Shown: piece after piece, positions 1 to 11,539 of the stretch | Layout: every line of letters begins with the position of its first letter | Position numbering within the stretch: the stretch's first letter is position 1 | Source of the DNA: Sciurus carolinensis | Lineage: Eukaryota; Chordata; Mammalia; Rodentia; Sciuridae | DNA: 64,000 nt | Reading direction: 5' to 3' | Assembly (NCBI RefSeq): GCF_902686445.1 | Contig: NC_062216.1 | Coordinates: 7,027,084-7,091,083 of the forward strand | Translations under genes and position numbers: made by a program | Notes under the pieces: model-generated | The model's input: the letters and a program-made list of their open reading frames with translations, nothing else | The model's database searches: none | What the model was told of the DNA's origin: nothing

Positions 1-1001
1 TTCCATGTGACTGAGAGAATTCTAAATCTGACACCTGAGGAAGACAGACCTGACAAAGGAGATGAGGCAGTGGGCAGGTCATTCCCCACACCCTCAGCTG
101 CACAGACCCTTTAATGCCCAGAATGTGAAAAAGCATCTGAGGGCATCAGTGGGTCCGAGGGTTCCCCCACCAGAGTAGGAGGATCCCAGGGTAAGTGGAG
201 GCCTGGTTATGTGGAAAGCCAGGGGGCAATGTGGATTAATGAGCCTGGGTTAGATCATACATGCTTCTGTCTCTAACTGAGCTGTCCATTCCAATCCCAT
301 GATGGCCTAGCCTGGGAACTCCTCATCAGGCCAACTGGTCTGTTCTTATGCTGCCAGTGTCCACTTTACCTGCAAATAAGTATCACATCCAGCCAGGATT
401 TTGTCCACTCTTTGAATCTTGGCACAGTATCCCATCTCTCAGAATGTGTAGTCCTTCCTAGTTGTTTTCCTCCACCAAATCTGTGTATGGGAACAACTTT
501 AGCCTCTCCAGTATCCTAGTAATAGATCCCCTGCCTTAGTTTCTCCCAAAAGTATGATATATGAAAATCTGTCCTTTTCTTGATAATGGAATACTGGCTG
601 TGGTTCTGCTCATGCACTAATATTTTCATTTTCAAACTGCAGGTAAAGTGCAAGGAATGTGCGATCTTTGAAAACACTCAGAGGAAATGAAGATGACCTG
701 TGAAGTGCTGGGATGGGGCAATGGCCCCACAAACCTTGGGTCCACAGCAGGGGAAAGAAAACCAGGCACAAGGGAAACCTGAGAATATCCAGAACCAGGA
801 GTCTTTAACCAGCCTGAGAGGCAAAAAGACTAGATACAGTGTTGAGCATGGGAACAGAAGTCATCCCCTCTCCACTTCAATCCAAGGAAGTTTTGTCTCT
901 CCTTCTCTATACCACTGCACAGACATCTCCAGGCAGTTACAGAAAAACTGGAAAGGAATAGACAAAAGCTTTATATCAGGAAACCACACCCAGTGTTCAG
1001 T

Positions 1002-1400
1002 CAAGGGGAACTGGCGAAGATAAAGGAGACACAACTAAGTTTCAGTTTGACGTGATTTATTGTAGCCTCCCAGGTTCTTTGTCTCCTGCTTCTTTTCTGC
1101 TTCATTTCTTTCCTTTCTCCCCTAGGCTCCTAGCTTACATACCATGATCAGCCAATCATAGCAAAGCTTTCTCTCACACATGAGTGCATGCAGGAGAATG
1201 CCAGCATAACACCATATAAATCACGAACTGTCCATGGGCAGCATGATTTTACAGAGCCAATGCTTGAGCCTGATGTTAATACGTCATAAGTCTCCAAGGA
1301 ACTAGTAACAGCAAACAGCCTTTAGGTACTTCTTCATTTTGGTAGCCAGCGCCCGTTGGTTCACTGCAAGGTGCCATCTTGTCCAAGATGGCCCTTAACA
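1002..1400 (-). repeat. 3' LTR of the left provirus
   Basis: It aligns with 6322..6719 over nearly its whole length: shared blocks include the polypyrimidine stretch near 1080, the 'agccaatcatagcaaagctt' region, and the terminal 'ccatcttgtccaagatggcc'. On the minus strand it begins TGTTAAGGGCC at 1400. The outer edge near 1002 is diverged and its terminal CA is not preserved. Confidence 0.85.
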
Positions 1401-1425
1401 GCTCCCTCTTTTTTTATTTAAAGAA
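1401..1425 (-). promoter_or_regulatory. Polypurine tract of the left provirus
   Basis: On the minus strand an A/G run (aaataaaaaaagagggagc) lies directly before the LTR start TGTTAAGG. This is the position and composition expected of the plus-strand primer of a retrovirus. Confidence 0.7.
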
Positions 1426-1685
1426 AAGGACAGTGACTGTGCCTGTCGTAGGTGCCAGAGTCACACTTTATCCTTACCCATCATTGGGAGTCAAAGAGCT
1501 GTTGGTATGCTTTGAACACAGTCTTAGGTTGGTATAAAGTCCACCCTGTGTTTACCCATCTTTGACTACCAGCCCTGTAATTGGGACAGTCAAATCTGTG
1601 GATCAGAGCCCTGATCCTTGGCCATAAGGGCTTGCCATACCACTAAGGCTTGCTGTCTTTGATAACTCCTTAAAGGAAACATATC

Positions 1686-2242
1686 TGAGCAGCAATAATA
1701 AAAGCAAGAACAACAATCCAATCATAGCAAAACTTCCCATCTGTTGTTTACCAAATTGTAATGTTGACTGTAGTTTATCACAAATACAGAATTTCTTAAT
1801 AGGATAGTCAAATTAGTAAACTGTTTAGTTCAGGTCCCATTAAGCATGCTTCCAAGCTATTTGGATATATTTGCAGCAGCAGTAATATTAGAATAGGGTA
1901 TAGGGGTAACACATAATGCTTGGGCATGTACTATACAGCCCATCTATGCGGTAACAGTCAACATGTCCACTTGTTCTTGTTGTAAGTTCACTCTTTGGTT
2001 TAGAATCAGGATTCCCATGGTGAGATGTGTTTTGATGTTTTCCTGGACTGACAATGTTTTGGCAGTGACAGGTTCTTGAGCGTGTGAGCAGTAGGAATAG
2101 CAGTTCCTAGGGCAAGTTCAGCCACAGTGGCAGCAGCTGCAGCAGTCGCCACAGCAACAGCGATGGCTATAATTGCTGAAATACCAAAATCTCTTTTTGC
2201 TTTCATGGGTACGAAATTCCACTCACTGTGATTTAAGGTCAC
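1686..2242 (-). pseudogene. env: env transmembrane subunit remnant (class II ERV)
   Basis: The minus strand reads an Ala/Val/Ile-rich segment (AIIAIAVAVATAAAAATVAE, about 2110..2180) that looks like a retroviral fusion peptide following the SU/TM boundary. A later Leu-rich run near 1690..1735 resembles a membrane-spanning anchor. The frame breaks after about 2006. It lies between the SU remnant and the 3' LTR, as expected for env. It is a non-functional remnant and only the local motifs support the call. Confidence 0.7.
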
Positions 2243-2302
2243 TGGGACTGGAATAAATTTAGGAATCCTGGCAATCAGAGCCAGAGGAAATAATGAAGCA
2301 TT

Positions 2303-3100
2303 TCAGCAACTAGATACATAACACTCTTGGTTAGTGCAGTTAAGGACCTCAGTATCATTATCATTGTTATTAGTAATGTTAATATTAAACTTAGAATTGT
2401 TAGAATGAGCACAAACAGAGATGTGACATATATAGGAGTAGGGGGAAAGATTGATTAAAGGAAGTGAAATTGGCCACGCAACTGTATAATTATAAACAGA
2501 TGTACTTCTTCCATCTACATGGGCTTTTTTTTGACTGCACATTTGTTCAATGAGAGAGAGATTGCCTCCCTGCATTATACTAAGTGGACTAATGTCCATA
2601 CAAGCAAACGCACCACAAAGAGACCACGTGGAAAGAGGAGAATAGTCATTGGTAGAAAAATCAGTATCTAGAGCGGCATACGTATATGGTGCATTTGCTT
2701 TCCTCAATGTTTCTTTAACAGTTTCCCAGTCCATGGCAAATGGCTCAAAGGAAAAGTAAGGAGTCACCTGATAAGCCATAACATCCCCTTGACACCTATT
2801 CCATTTAATAGGTCCAACATCATCATAAGAAATTGGTGTACAAGTGGGACCCCATCTAGGCTGTTGTGTATAATTTACACTACCAATGGCCTTCGATATA
2901 TTTAAAGCAAAGTCATAACAGTCCTATACATGCCAATACCCATGAGAAAGATTCCAATTGGGAGCAAGCTGCACACAGGGCAAGAAACCATTGGTGGTTT
3001 CTGATGTGGCTAACCAAAAGAAGCTAAGACTACACCTTAACTTGAAGTTTAGACTAGTATTAAGTGCTTTACAGTGGAATCAACTGGTAGGTAAGGGATA
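2303..3100 (-). pseudogene. env: env surface subunit remnant (class II ERV)
   Basis: An open stretch at 2303..2779 on the minus strand has several N-x-S/T glycosylation sequons near its end (for example NITNNNDNDTEVLNCTN) and scattered cysteines, as in a retroviral surface glycoprotein. Related but broken sequence continues toward 3100. Its position between integrase and TM supports the call. The start and signal peptide are not readable, so only a fragment is claimed. Confidence 0.65.
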
Positions 3101-3529
3101 CCTAGAAGTTTTGTACTAGGAAATAATTGAGGGAGCAGTCCCCAGAATATATACCCAAAAGTTTTAGGAAGAGCTAACAACAGCAGGCTTACCACCATCA
3201 CCATCATTTTGTGTTTCGGTGCCATTTTCTTTTTTATGGATAGTTCTTACCAAGCGATCCATGACCCAGATAGGTTGTTGTTGGTTCTGAGGAAAAACAC
3301 CAACAGATCCTCACCCCCAAATTTATACTGCGTCAGCTCCTTTCCAGGACCCAGTCAAGATGTCTTTCCACATTGCTTGTGGCTGGTCACCAGACTTTCC
3401 ACTAAAATGTCTATCAGCTGCAGTACAGTCCACAGCATCCAATTTTTAAAAATTGAGGGTGAATAAAGCAAGGTTAAGTCTGTTCTTGGGAGAGACTCAT
3501 GCCCCTATTCACCATTTTTGTTTAGTTAA

Positions 3530-4098
3530 TCAGACTTTTAATGTTCGATTGGCCCTTTCCAGGATAGCTTGTCCTTGTGGATTGTAAGGTAATCCTGTAG
3601 AATGATAGATATTAAACTTTGAGCAAAGCTGTTGAAATGAAAAAGAAGTATACACAGGCCCATTATGTGTTTTAAATGATTTTGTCCTTCCCATAGTAGC
3701 AAAGGCTTGAAGGTAATGACTGATTACATCTTTTGTCTTTTTCTCTGTATGGGCAGTAGCAAATATATATCCTGAATAGATATCTACAGTTACATGTACA
3801 AATCTTAAAGTACCAAATTCAGGGATATGGGTGACATCCATCTGCCATAGATGATTTGGAAGGAGTCCTCTAGGATTGACTCCAAAATGAGGAACAGATA
3901 AATGAGGCACACAAGCAGGACACGTTTTAGTATATTTCTGGCTTGTTCTTTTGTAATGCTATATTTTATTTTGAGAGTAGTAGCATTGACATGAAAATCT
4001 TTATGGAAATTAATTGCTTCTTTTACAATTTTAAATATATGAGGATGTTGAGTATCTGAGTCTGCAGTAAAATTTCCTTGATCTAAAGGCCTAAGCAA
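3530..4098 (-). pseudogene. pol: pol integrase remnant, frameshifted and with a lost catalytic residue
   Basis: The zinc-binding N-terminal region lies at about 3920..4060; its two histidines and the Cys-Pro-Ala-Cys pair are in different frames, so there is a frameshift near 3930. The catalytic core (3530..3910) shows the first Asp in WQMDVTH, and the region normally holding the second Asp reads KTHNGP, i.e. His. The Glu is kept in ILERANRTLK. With the second acidic residue replaced and a frameshift, the enzyme would be inactive. Confidence 0.85.
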
Positions 4099-4252
4099 GC
4101 CTGAATGTGCTCTGATATGGCCTATATATAAAGATTGTTCATGAGGCCATAGAAGAGTTTGTACTTGATAAAAGCATTGTTGTAAGGTAGATTGAGGACC
4201 AATAGGTCCAGCTGTCTGAAGTCATGGCACAAGCTGGGCAATATAGAAACTG

Positions 4253-4594
4253 TCAGTACAAATATTTATAGCTTCCTTCGGAAATGTTTCTAAGGCACTT
4301 ACTTATTATTGCTTCTAGATCAGTTTTTTGAGCAGACTTATGAGAAGCAATAATAGTCTGTACTTTATCAGAAATTATTATAGTTGTACTGGAGGAGAAG
4401 CCATCTGTAAAGATTGTTTTTGCTGCTGGGATATGTTGAGTCTTAACAACCTGAGGGAAAATAACAGGATGTCTTTTGAAGAAGCTGACAATAGGTGAAC
4501 TTGGCAAGTGATTATCAAATGTGGTCATGGTGGGAAAATAGACAGTTGCCCAATCTTCATTTTTTTTAACTAGTGTTTTTATTTGTTTTGACAT
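4253..4594 (-). pseudogene. pol: pol RNase H remnant (class II ERV)
   Basis: The minus-strand translation contains TIFTDGFSSS and KTDLEAI, the Asp and Glu motifs of the retroviral RNase H domain, in the expected order after RT and before integrase. The sequence between this and the integrase (4100..4250) is disrupted by stops. Inactive remnant. Confidence 0.75.
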
Positions 4595-4877
4595 ATACGG
4601 GACAATAACTGCCTGAGGATGAAATCCAAAAACTCAAAGGGCCATCTTAAGTCCTAATGCAACTAGATTTGCCACCATCACAGGATATGGGGAAACATTT
4701 TTTGGGGACACTGGCAAATGGATCCATATTAGGACTCCAGTTTGCCACAACAGACCTATAGGAGTACATTCAGAATCTAATACTATGAGACTAAAGGCAA
4801 GGACAGATCAATTCTATGACTATGAGCATTTTCTAAAGCTTCTTCTACTAACTTTAAGGCTTTTCTACCTTCAGGAG

Positions 4878-5760
4878 TTAAATTTCTGGGGAATGCAGGG
4901 TCTGAATCTCCTTGGAGAATATCAAAGGCTTAAATTGACCAGTGGTGATTCCTAAATTTGGCCTTATCCAATTTATATCACCTAATAAGTTTTGGAAATC
5001 ATTTGGAGTCGTAAGCTTTTCAATGGCTAATTGAATTTTTTGTGGCCTAACACAGGTATCTAATATTTGATGTCCTAGAATCAGTAATAGGTAATAGGTA
5101 ATAGGTAATAGGGCTGTGGGATTGCAACTTTTCTGGGGCCACATTTAATCCCCATTTTTCGAGGGTTTCAATAATATTGTGAAATACCCTTAATAAAGTC
5201 TCCTGTTCCCTATGAGCCAAAAGAATATCATCCATATAATGGAGACAAAAAAGTTCTTTACAATTCTGTGTAATCTGTGATTTAGCCTAGCCAACATATA
5301 TTTGACACATAGTGGGACTATTTGCCATTCCCTGAGGAAGCAACATCCATTGGTATCTAGTATTAGGCCCTTCATTATTCAAAGAAGGAACGGAAAATGC
5401 AAATTGAGGACTATTCTCGGGATGTACAGGAATGGAAAAGAAACAATCTTTTATGTCTATAGAGATGATATGATAATGTTTTGGAATAGTGGCTAATGAG
5501 GGGAGACCCAGTTGCACCAGGCCCATAATCTGCATACTGGAATTCATGGCTCTCAGATCTTGCAAGAGTCACCATTTTCTAGACTTTTTTTTTATGACAA
5601 AAATGGGTGTATTCCAAGGGGAAGTGGAAGGAATGATATGGTTTTCCTTTAATTGTTGACTAACTATTTCTCGGGCCACCTTTATTTTTTCTTTAGAAAG
5701 GGGCCACTGGAGGACCCAGATAGGATTATTGGATTTCCATGTTATCTTTAATGCTTCAGT
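4878..5760 (-). pseudogene. pol: pol reverse transcriptase remnant (class II ERV)
   Basis: Several frames together cover RT. The fingers/palm region at 5287..5565 has [13 protein letters not shown], with the first catalytic Asp, and [19 protein letters not shown]. The palm motif YMDDILLAH is near 5230. Upstream, 5570..5760 carries the pol start-like region ([10 protein letters not shown]). Frameshifts separate the pieces. A run of four 7-bp units (gtaatag) at about 5086..5112 lies within the coding region and adds further length change. Confidence 0.85.
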
Positions 5761-5784
5761 GGCCCCTCCAAAAAACCCAGCTCC

Positions 5785-6111
5785 TTAGTCTCTCTTTGTC
5801 CTTTGGCTTGAATGGGGCAGGTAACACCTTGTAAATTCTTGCCTAGTCCTTTTCCAGGAATATAACATTATCTTACCATGACTGGCAAAACAGTTGGGTT
5901 TAGACAGGAAATATTCTGCTTTGATAAGGTTCTCTTTATGATGTTCCCATTGTGGAATATTTAGGATTCCCTCTTCCAAAAACCAAGGACTAAACTTGGC
6001 CAGTGTGGATACGTATGCTGTTACAGTAGATTGTTTTATGGCAGTTCCATTAGCCTTAAGCAAATCTTGTATGATTCTTATCATTTTATTTTTTGACACT
6101 TGTGACCCCAT
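5785..6111 (-). pseudogene. gag: gag matrix remnant (class II ERV)
   Basis: The minus-strand reading starts MGSQVSKN at 6111, a glycine-2 start typical of myristoylated matrix proteins. It carries a KFSPWFLEEGILN block like the FCPWFPEQG block of betaretroviral matrix. After about 85 codons the similarity stops and pol begins within a few dozen bases, so capsid, nucleocapsid and protease are deleted. The start codon sits inside a tandem repeat (see 6090..6180). Confidence 0.75.
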
Positions 6112-6180
6112 TCTGGAGTTATGACACTTGTGACCCCAATCTGGAGTTATGTGACCCCTTTCTGGAGTTATGTGACCTCC
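6090..6180. repeat. Tandem repeat around the gag start of the left provirus
   Basis: About three units of 21 to 28 bp sharing 'gtgacccc..tctggagttat' lie in a row. On the minus strand the last unit supplies the gag ATG; the units upstream have TTG or AAG at the same place. Confidence 0.8.
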
Positions 6181-6294
6181 CCCTTATACACTCTGGCCAG
6201 AGATTCCTGGGATGTTGTCCGACAGTTTTCCTGTAGCTTACCTTAAGTTACTTAGCTGGGACCTGGGAGGATGCAGAAGGAGAAAGAAAGTTTC

Positions 6295-6314
6295 CTGTAT
6301 GGGCCACCACTTGT
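6295..6314 (-). promoter_or_regulatory. Primer binding site of the left provirus (tRNA-Lys-like)
   Basis: Just inside the 5' LTR on the minus strand is TGGTGGCCCATACAGGAAAC, which resembles the tRNA-Lys3 primer site TGGCGCCCGAACAGGGAC with small changes. Position after the LTR fits a PBS, although a spacer of several bases separates it from the LTR end at 6322. Confidence 0.5.
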
Positions 6315-6321
6315 TCCGTCC

Positions 6322-6719
6322 TGTGGAACCAGAGCAGAGAAAGGAGACACCACTAAGTTTCAGTGTGACGAGATTTATGGTAGCCTCCCAAGTTCTTTGT
6401 CTCCTGCTTCTTTTCTTCTTCTTTTCTTTCCTTCCTCCCCTAGGCTGCTGGCTTACATACCAAGATCAGCCAATCATAGCAAAGCTTTCTCTCATGCAGA
6501 AAAGCATGCAGGGGAATGCCAGCATAACACTATATAAATCACGAGCTGTCCATACGTGGCATGATTTTACATAGCCAATGCTTGAGTCTGGCATTAACAC
6601 GTCATAAGTCTCCAAGGAACTAGTAACAGCAAACAGCCTTTTAGGTACTTCCTCCTTTTGGCAGTGAGTACACTTTGGCTCACTGCCAGGTGCCATCTTG
6701 TCCAAGATGGCCCTCAACA
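6322..6719 (-). repeat. 5' LTR of the left provirus
   Basis: On the minus strand it starts TGTTGAGGGCC at 6719 and ends near TTCCACA at 6322, giving TG...CA ends. A TATA-like 'tttatatagtg' is near 6535. It pairs with 1002..1400. Confidence 0.85.
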
Positions 6720-8355
6720 ACCAGGGGCTCATTTTTCTCATGTCTAATCAGTAAAGAGGAGGTGTGAGGGTACATCTATGTGCTTGGAACACTACAGGCA
6801 CAGAAGGAATGGAGAACATGTAAAACTACTCAGTTGGGAAATGAGAAATACCGCCTGCATGCAGTCAGGGCCAGGGTCTGACCTGAGGGAAGGCACAGAT
6901 GTAGCAATTGTCACAGGGTTTCAGTTTGTGTATCACCAATCACTTAATGGGACCAGGACCTTAAACTCTGCTTCTGAATTGGATACATGTAATTGACATC
7001 ATTTGTTCAGCAGGGAAGAGGAGCAGCAGAAGAATCTACCCCGGAAATATACTAAGAGACCCCAGGGGAGGCAGCAGCCATATTGGAAGGAAGTGACAGA
7101 GCCTTGAGCCACTTGCGGATGAGTCTCTTCCTGCTGCCCTGGTTCTTTCATCCTATGCACACCTCTTAATTGTTTCATTCCATGTCTCTTCTGCTTGAGG
7201 CATCTTCTCCAATCTGCTCTGTATAATGTGATTCGGGTTTGTGTATTTTTCAGATCTGAAATTTTAAATGATTTGTAGAAGGTCTTGCACATCTCTCAAT
7301 TACCTGCCTGACAGACATGGCTGAATCAAATTGCTCCACAAGACCAAATCCTAGTGGAGGATATTCTTACTTAGTGTGGGTGCATACACTCAACTTGCCT
7401 TCAAAACTTACCAGCTATCAGAGTGTTCTCAAAATCACATTAGCCAATTTTATTCCACAGAAGTTGCAGGAAAGATACATTAAAACCTAATAACCACATA
7501 AAATATTAAGAATGATTTTAATTTTCCAATTTTGCATGAAGTTTATCATTTGATAATCTAACATATTTTATCACCACATCTGGAACACTACCTGAAGTTG
7601 AAAATGAGTACCTATTATTATCTTAAAGTTAAATTTCATGTTCTATGTTCCATATTATATTTGATAGATTTTCATTTTCACTAGATGTACAGCAAGTAGT
7701 AATGAATATTTTATGTGTCTGTCTTTTTTTGTAGCATGCAAGCACGCTGATGCCAATTGAAACAACAAAGAGGTGATCTGTCCTAGATCCTGTCCACTTG
7801 AGTCAGCCCCCTGTCAACATCAGTCATGTGAGACCCATCTGTAGAGCTGTGCCTCCCATCTACACACCTGAACTTGTCTTCTGTGTACTTCCTGGGCCCA
7901 GAAAAGGAAAGGAAATGGTTTTCACTGACACTTGAGAGCCTGCATTAAGGCACTCTGGCCAATATCCTGCCCTCCATGTAAAGACAGTAGTCCCAAAGCC
8001 AGAGGGAGTCTCCTTTCAAGTTTTGAAAGTTTTGGAGTCATGTCATGCCTTCAAAAGGCATGATGTGGACCACGTGCTCAACTCTCAAGCACCCTACAGG
8101 AGTTCTAATGTTTCCAAGCCACATGCCTCCAGATTGTAGCATGTAGAGAGGACCAGGACCCCATAAGTGAGCACACACCCTTGAAAAGTCCAGGTCCCCA
8201 CTGAGACTTGTCAGAATGCCCAAAAGAATCCTAGACTCAGTCACAACCAGAGTCCCAAGGAGAGCAACTCAGAGTGTTGGATTGGGGTCTCTCCAGTCTC
8301 TAGTGCCTCTGCCAGGTACACATGGACTTGGAGCAAAAGTGTCATCCTGGGCTGT

Positions 8356-8694
8356 GTGGACAATACCAGCCAAGAAGTCCAGCATTGGCTACACACTCCA
8401 AGCAAAAGACTGGTCCTGAATTCCATGCAGTCCTACATCAAGTTCTATCCCCCACCATCCATCTGTTTTCCAAAACAAACCCTGAGAATGGTCTCCAGGA
8501 GATTGGACAATGACAGGTGGAGCTTACACTTTATCACAGCTGCCTCTTTCCATTCTCCTGAGAAGAAAGCACTTCCTGCTGAGAGGTCTCCCATTCTGGA
8601 GAAGGTCAAGGGCCACAGCTTCCGTGAGCCTTTGAGTGTCCTCTATGAAGATCATCAGGTGTCGTGCTCTTCTGAGGACAGTGACTGGGAGTGA
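8356..8694 (+). pseudogene. FAM90A-like: FAM90A copy 1: open C-terminal part of the last exon
   Basis: This 112-codon open stretch is the best-preserved piece of copy 1. It contains the family block RMVSRRLDNDRWSLHFITAA, followed by SFHSPEK and a serine/acidic tail ending SSEDSDWE, with the stop at 8692..8694. These match the human FAM90A C-terminus in order and spacing. It is part of the final exon, not a separate gene. The upstream part of the same exon (from about 7745) is out of frame. Confidence 0.8.
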
Positions 8695-10720
8695 GATGCA
8701 CCATGGAAGGGGAGACTCACACTCCACACACATGTGACTAGGTGAGCACTTTTGGACTGAGGAAGCAAAGACACAGGGAGCAGCCTGCACTTAAAGAAGA
8801 GTAATGTCCCCAGCTGTGGAATGGGTGCAACTGCTGAGACCCAAAGTGCTGAAACAGACACACAGACATTGACACTGTGAATCATGTGAAAGTAAATTGG
8901 ATTGGCATTAACATGGGCACTTAGGAATCCAGCATTTGAGGGGTTTTACTTGAAATCAGATGCAGGAAGTTCTGAATTGATAAGCATTATAGATATTGAA
9001 CTGTAATGCAAGTGTAGGGTTGAAATAATCCCTGTTGTCCAAGTGACTTACCTGAGAAATCTATGGGTGGTCTCTGTGGTCTCTATCTTTTCAGCAGAGC
9101 ACTGCATCAGCAAATACCCTTGGCACTGGAGGATGTCAGTGGAATCCATTTTGGACAAAGTTCTCTTGTTCATGAACACTGGGGTTTTTAAAAGTCATTA
9201 TAAACATATACAAATTTTATTTTGATGTTTATATTCTCCTCAATATTGGAGGGAGTATCAGTATTGTGACTGCTTGTCTAGGCAAATCTATTTGAGAATC
9301 ATTTTTCTCAACATATTTATTCGATAAATATGTTGTCTAGTTGCCTCACATTCTGAAGAGGATGCTAAAATGAACAAATGTGGCAATCAAGTTTATTCAT
9401 GCTGTGCACTTAAAACATATCAGTGTAATTTCCCCTCATTCCTAATAAATTTTAAAAATTCTAGCAAATGTGAAAAGTTTTTGTGAGTGAGTTTGTATTT
9501 TATTTAATGCCTGGGCAGTGAGATTTCAAAATACTCACTGGGTGATCATAAAGTTTAGCAGATTTGGAACTTTACTGATGTTGGTTAGCACTGACCAGAA
9601 ATCATTGACAAGCCATATCCTTCTCTACCTTTAGTTACACCTCTGACTAGGGTCAAGAAAAGCTCTGTGGTTCTGCAGGGAAGATTAATCAAGTGCTTTT
9701 CTCTCCTCCCTGAGAGCACTCATGTTGGGGATAGTGTCTGATGTGATGATCCTTCATAAAACAAGACAGAGGATTCTAAAGGAAACCAGGGAGGAGAAGT
9801 AGCGACCTAAATATGGCTCCTGGAATCCTAAAGTGCTAGTCACCTCTAAGAAGCAGTACTCAAATCTAAGAAAGTAGGACTCTGGAACTCAAGGCTAGAA
9901 CCATGGATATAGAATGTTTAATAGGATCAATGGCCAGACTGATGTTACTTTCCTCCACACACATCTTCCTGAAGCTCTAAGCTGGGTGAGGAAGGCACAG
10001 CACATACAGCACCTCACATCAACCATCCTTCCTCATCCAAACTACAGTAAGTTCCAGGGAAGCTTGACATTTTTCTCCCTGAAAAACATACTTCATTTCT
10101 GTCTTAGTCAATTGGATATACATGTAGAAAATATATCCGATTGGGAGGTCTTTGTAGAAACTAGGCATTCTTTAAGATTACCTCACACCACACTCTTTTC
10201 CCTCCTGTGGTTTGGGATCCCTGGGTGCTGTACTGGGAAAAAAAATATATTGCATAACTCATTCTCTTGCTCCTTGGAGTGAGAAATATACAGTGATCTT
10301 GTCACATCCAGGACAGGAAGGAAGGGGTGGAGGTAGGGAGACATGAGATGGAATAGGTAAGGAAAGTGCACAAGGAAGGAGGAAAGGTATCTTATGCCAA
10401 CTCATCTCAGGAGTACTGAGTGTTGTAGGCCCCACAGGTGCAGTGTTCCACAAGTGAGTGGGACCGAGGTCAGTAGGCTGCTGCTACAGCTACAGAACAT
10501 GAGAGGGTTGGGGCTGTGTTAGAACTTTCTGCCCAGGTGCAGGAGTGGAGCTAACCCTGTGATCAAGAGGCAGCATGGGGAGATGTTCCCTGGAGTGGAG
10601 TCTGGTGGTGCAATGGGCAGAGGGCATGGGTCTTCTGTGTGCCTGTGAGGGTGCCTTACAGCTGAGGCTGGGGCTCATTTGGTCCTTTCTTGGCAAATTT
10701 AAGAATTAGCAGGATAGAGT
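8695..10720 (+). repeat. 3' flank of the FAM90A duplicon (copy 1)
   Basis: No gene. The stretch matches by eye, in the same order, the DNA after copy 4 (59678..61437), the DNA after copy 3 (28878..30311), and the reverse complement of 17420..19469 after copy 2. Shared blocks include an acceptor-like ctttgcag/cttttcag segment near 9090 and the 'acatccaggacaggaaggaagg' region near 10305. A possible polyadenylation signal AATAAA is at 9444. The similarity stops at about 10720, where L1 sequence begins, and this sets the duplicon edge. Confidence 0.65.
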
Positions 10721-10739
10721 AAGGTGTAGAGAGTGAAAC

Positions 10740-11535
10740 CAAAAGAATGCACAATTTTTTCAATGAAATAGTGTCAGAAAATTTCTCATATTCAAAGAAT
10801 GAAATAGAAAATCAAATACAAGAGGCTTACAATATTCCAAATGTGCAAAATTTCAACAGAGACACATCAAGGTGCATTTTAATGAAAATGCCTAGTACCC
10901 AGAATAAGGATAAAAGTTTAAAGACTGTGGGGTGAAAGTGTCAGATTATATATAGGAGAAAACAGTTTGCATCTCAGCTGATTTCTCAAACCAGACTCTC
11001 AAAGCCAGGAGGTCCTGGACCAACATATACCAACCTCAGAAAGAAAATGAACGTCAATCAAGATTCCTATAACCAGCAAAATTAAGTGTCAGATTTTCAA
11101 TTGAAACGAAAATTACCTTGATGAGAACAAAATTAAAAGAAATTATAACCAGAAAGCCTGCACATCAGAATATTCTCAGCAAAACATTCCTTAAAGATGA
11201 AATTAAATAAAGAAAACCCATGAAGGGAGGAACTACACTAAAGGAATAGTCAATCAAAAGAGAAATTAATTGAAATTAAATACTACAAATAAACCCAAAT
11301 GACTGGGAATACAAATCATATCTCAATAATAATCTTGAATATTGATGGCCTACACTCATCAATTGAAAGATATGGACTGGAAGATTGGATTCATAAACAA
11401 GACCCAATGTATTCCTGTCTCCAAGAGTCTCATGGCATAGGCAAAGACATTCAGAGTCTGACGGTGAAAAGTTGGGAAAAAACACATCACTTACACGGAC
11501 TGTGTAAACAAGCAGGGGATTCTATCTTCTAAAGT
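10740..11535 (+). mobile_element. L1 fragment (5' part, start of ORF2)
   Basis: The plus strand resembles the L1 region before and at the start of ORF2. Translation from 11299 reads ISIIILNIDGLHSSIERYGL, followed by a QESH block, as in the L1 endonuclease N-terminus; the related reading at 41489 in the longer L1 supports this. Truncated at about 11535, where a minus-strand L1 begins. Confidence 0.7.
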
Positions 11536-11539
11536 AGGT

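Larger units (their letters stand above)
1002..6719 (-). mobile_element. Class II (betaretrovirus-like) endogenous provirus, defective
   Basis: Two related LTRs (1002..1400 and 6322..6719) bound an interior that reads on the minus strand as gag matrix, reverse transcriptase, RNase H, integrase, then env SU and TM. Most of gag (capsid, nucleocapsid) and protease are missing: matrix at 5785..6111 is followed almost directly by the RT start near 5760. All genes carry stops or frameshifts, so it cannot make infectious product. It lies in intron 2 of FAM90A copy 1, antisense to that gene. The LTRs differ at many positions, so the insertion is not recent. A clean 6-bp target duplication was not found, probably because the left LTR edge has decayed. 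Confidence 0.9.
15..8694 (+). pseudogene. FAM90A-like: FAM90A-like copy 1, broken, with a provirus in intron 2
   Basis: The FAM90A family encodes proteins of about 460 residues with one CCHC zinc knuckle and a conserved acidic C-terminus; its molecular role is poorly known. Recognisable exons are 62..190 (ATG at 62, in-frame stop at 176, intact GTAAGT donor at 191), 643..840 (stops at 688 and 694, donor degraded), about 7014..7125, and about 7745..8694. The exon 1 string RASVGPRVPPPE resembles the human family N-terminus. The zinc knuckle in exon 2 keeps its first two cysteines, but the histidine position is Asn. The final exon ends in a family-typical tail (SVLYEDHQVSCSSEDSDWE). Intron 2 is split by a minus-strand class II provirus (1002..6719). 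Stops and frame changes make this a pseudogene; the family assignment is strong. Confidence 0.85.

Noticed and set aside
700..1023. Independent 107-codon protein at the left end
   Set aside because: It is exon 2 of FAM90A copy 1 read past its donor into the intron and the LTR edge.
6097..6180. CRISPR-like repeat array
   Set aside because: Short, contiguous units without spacers, inside a mammalian provirus.
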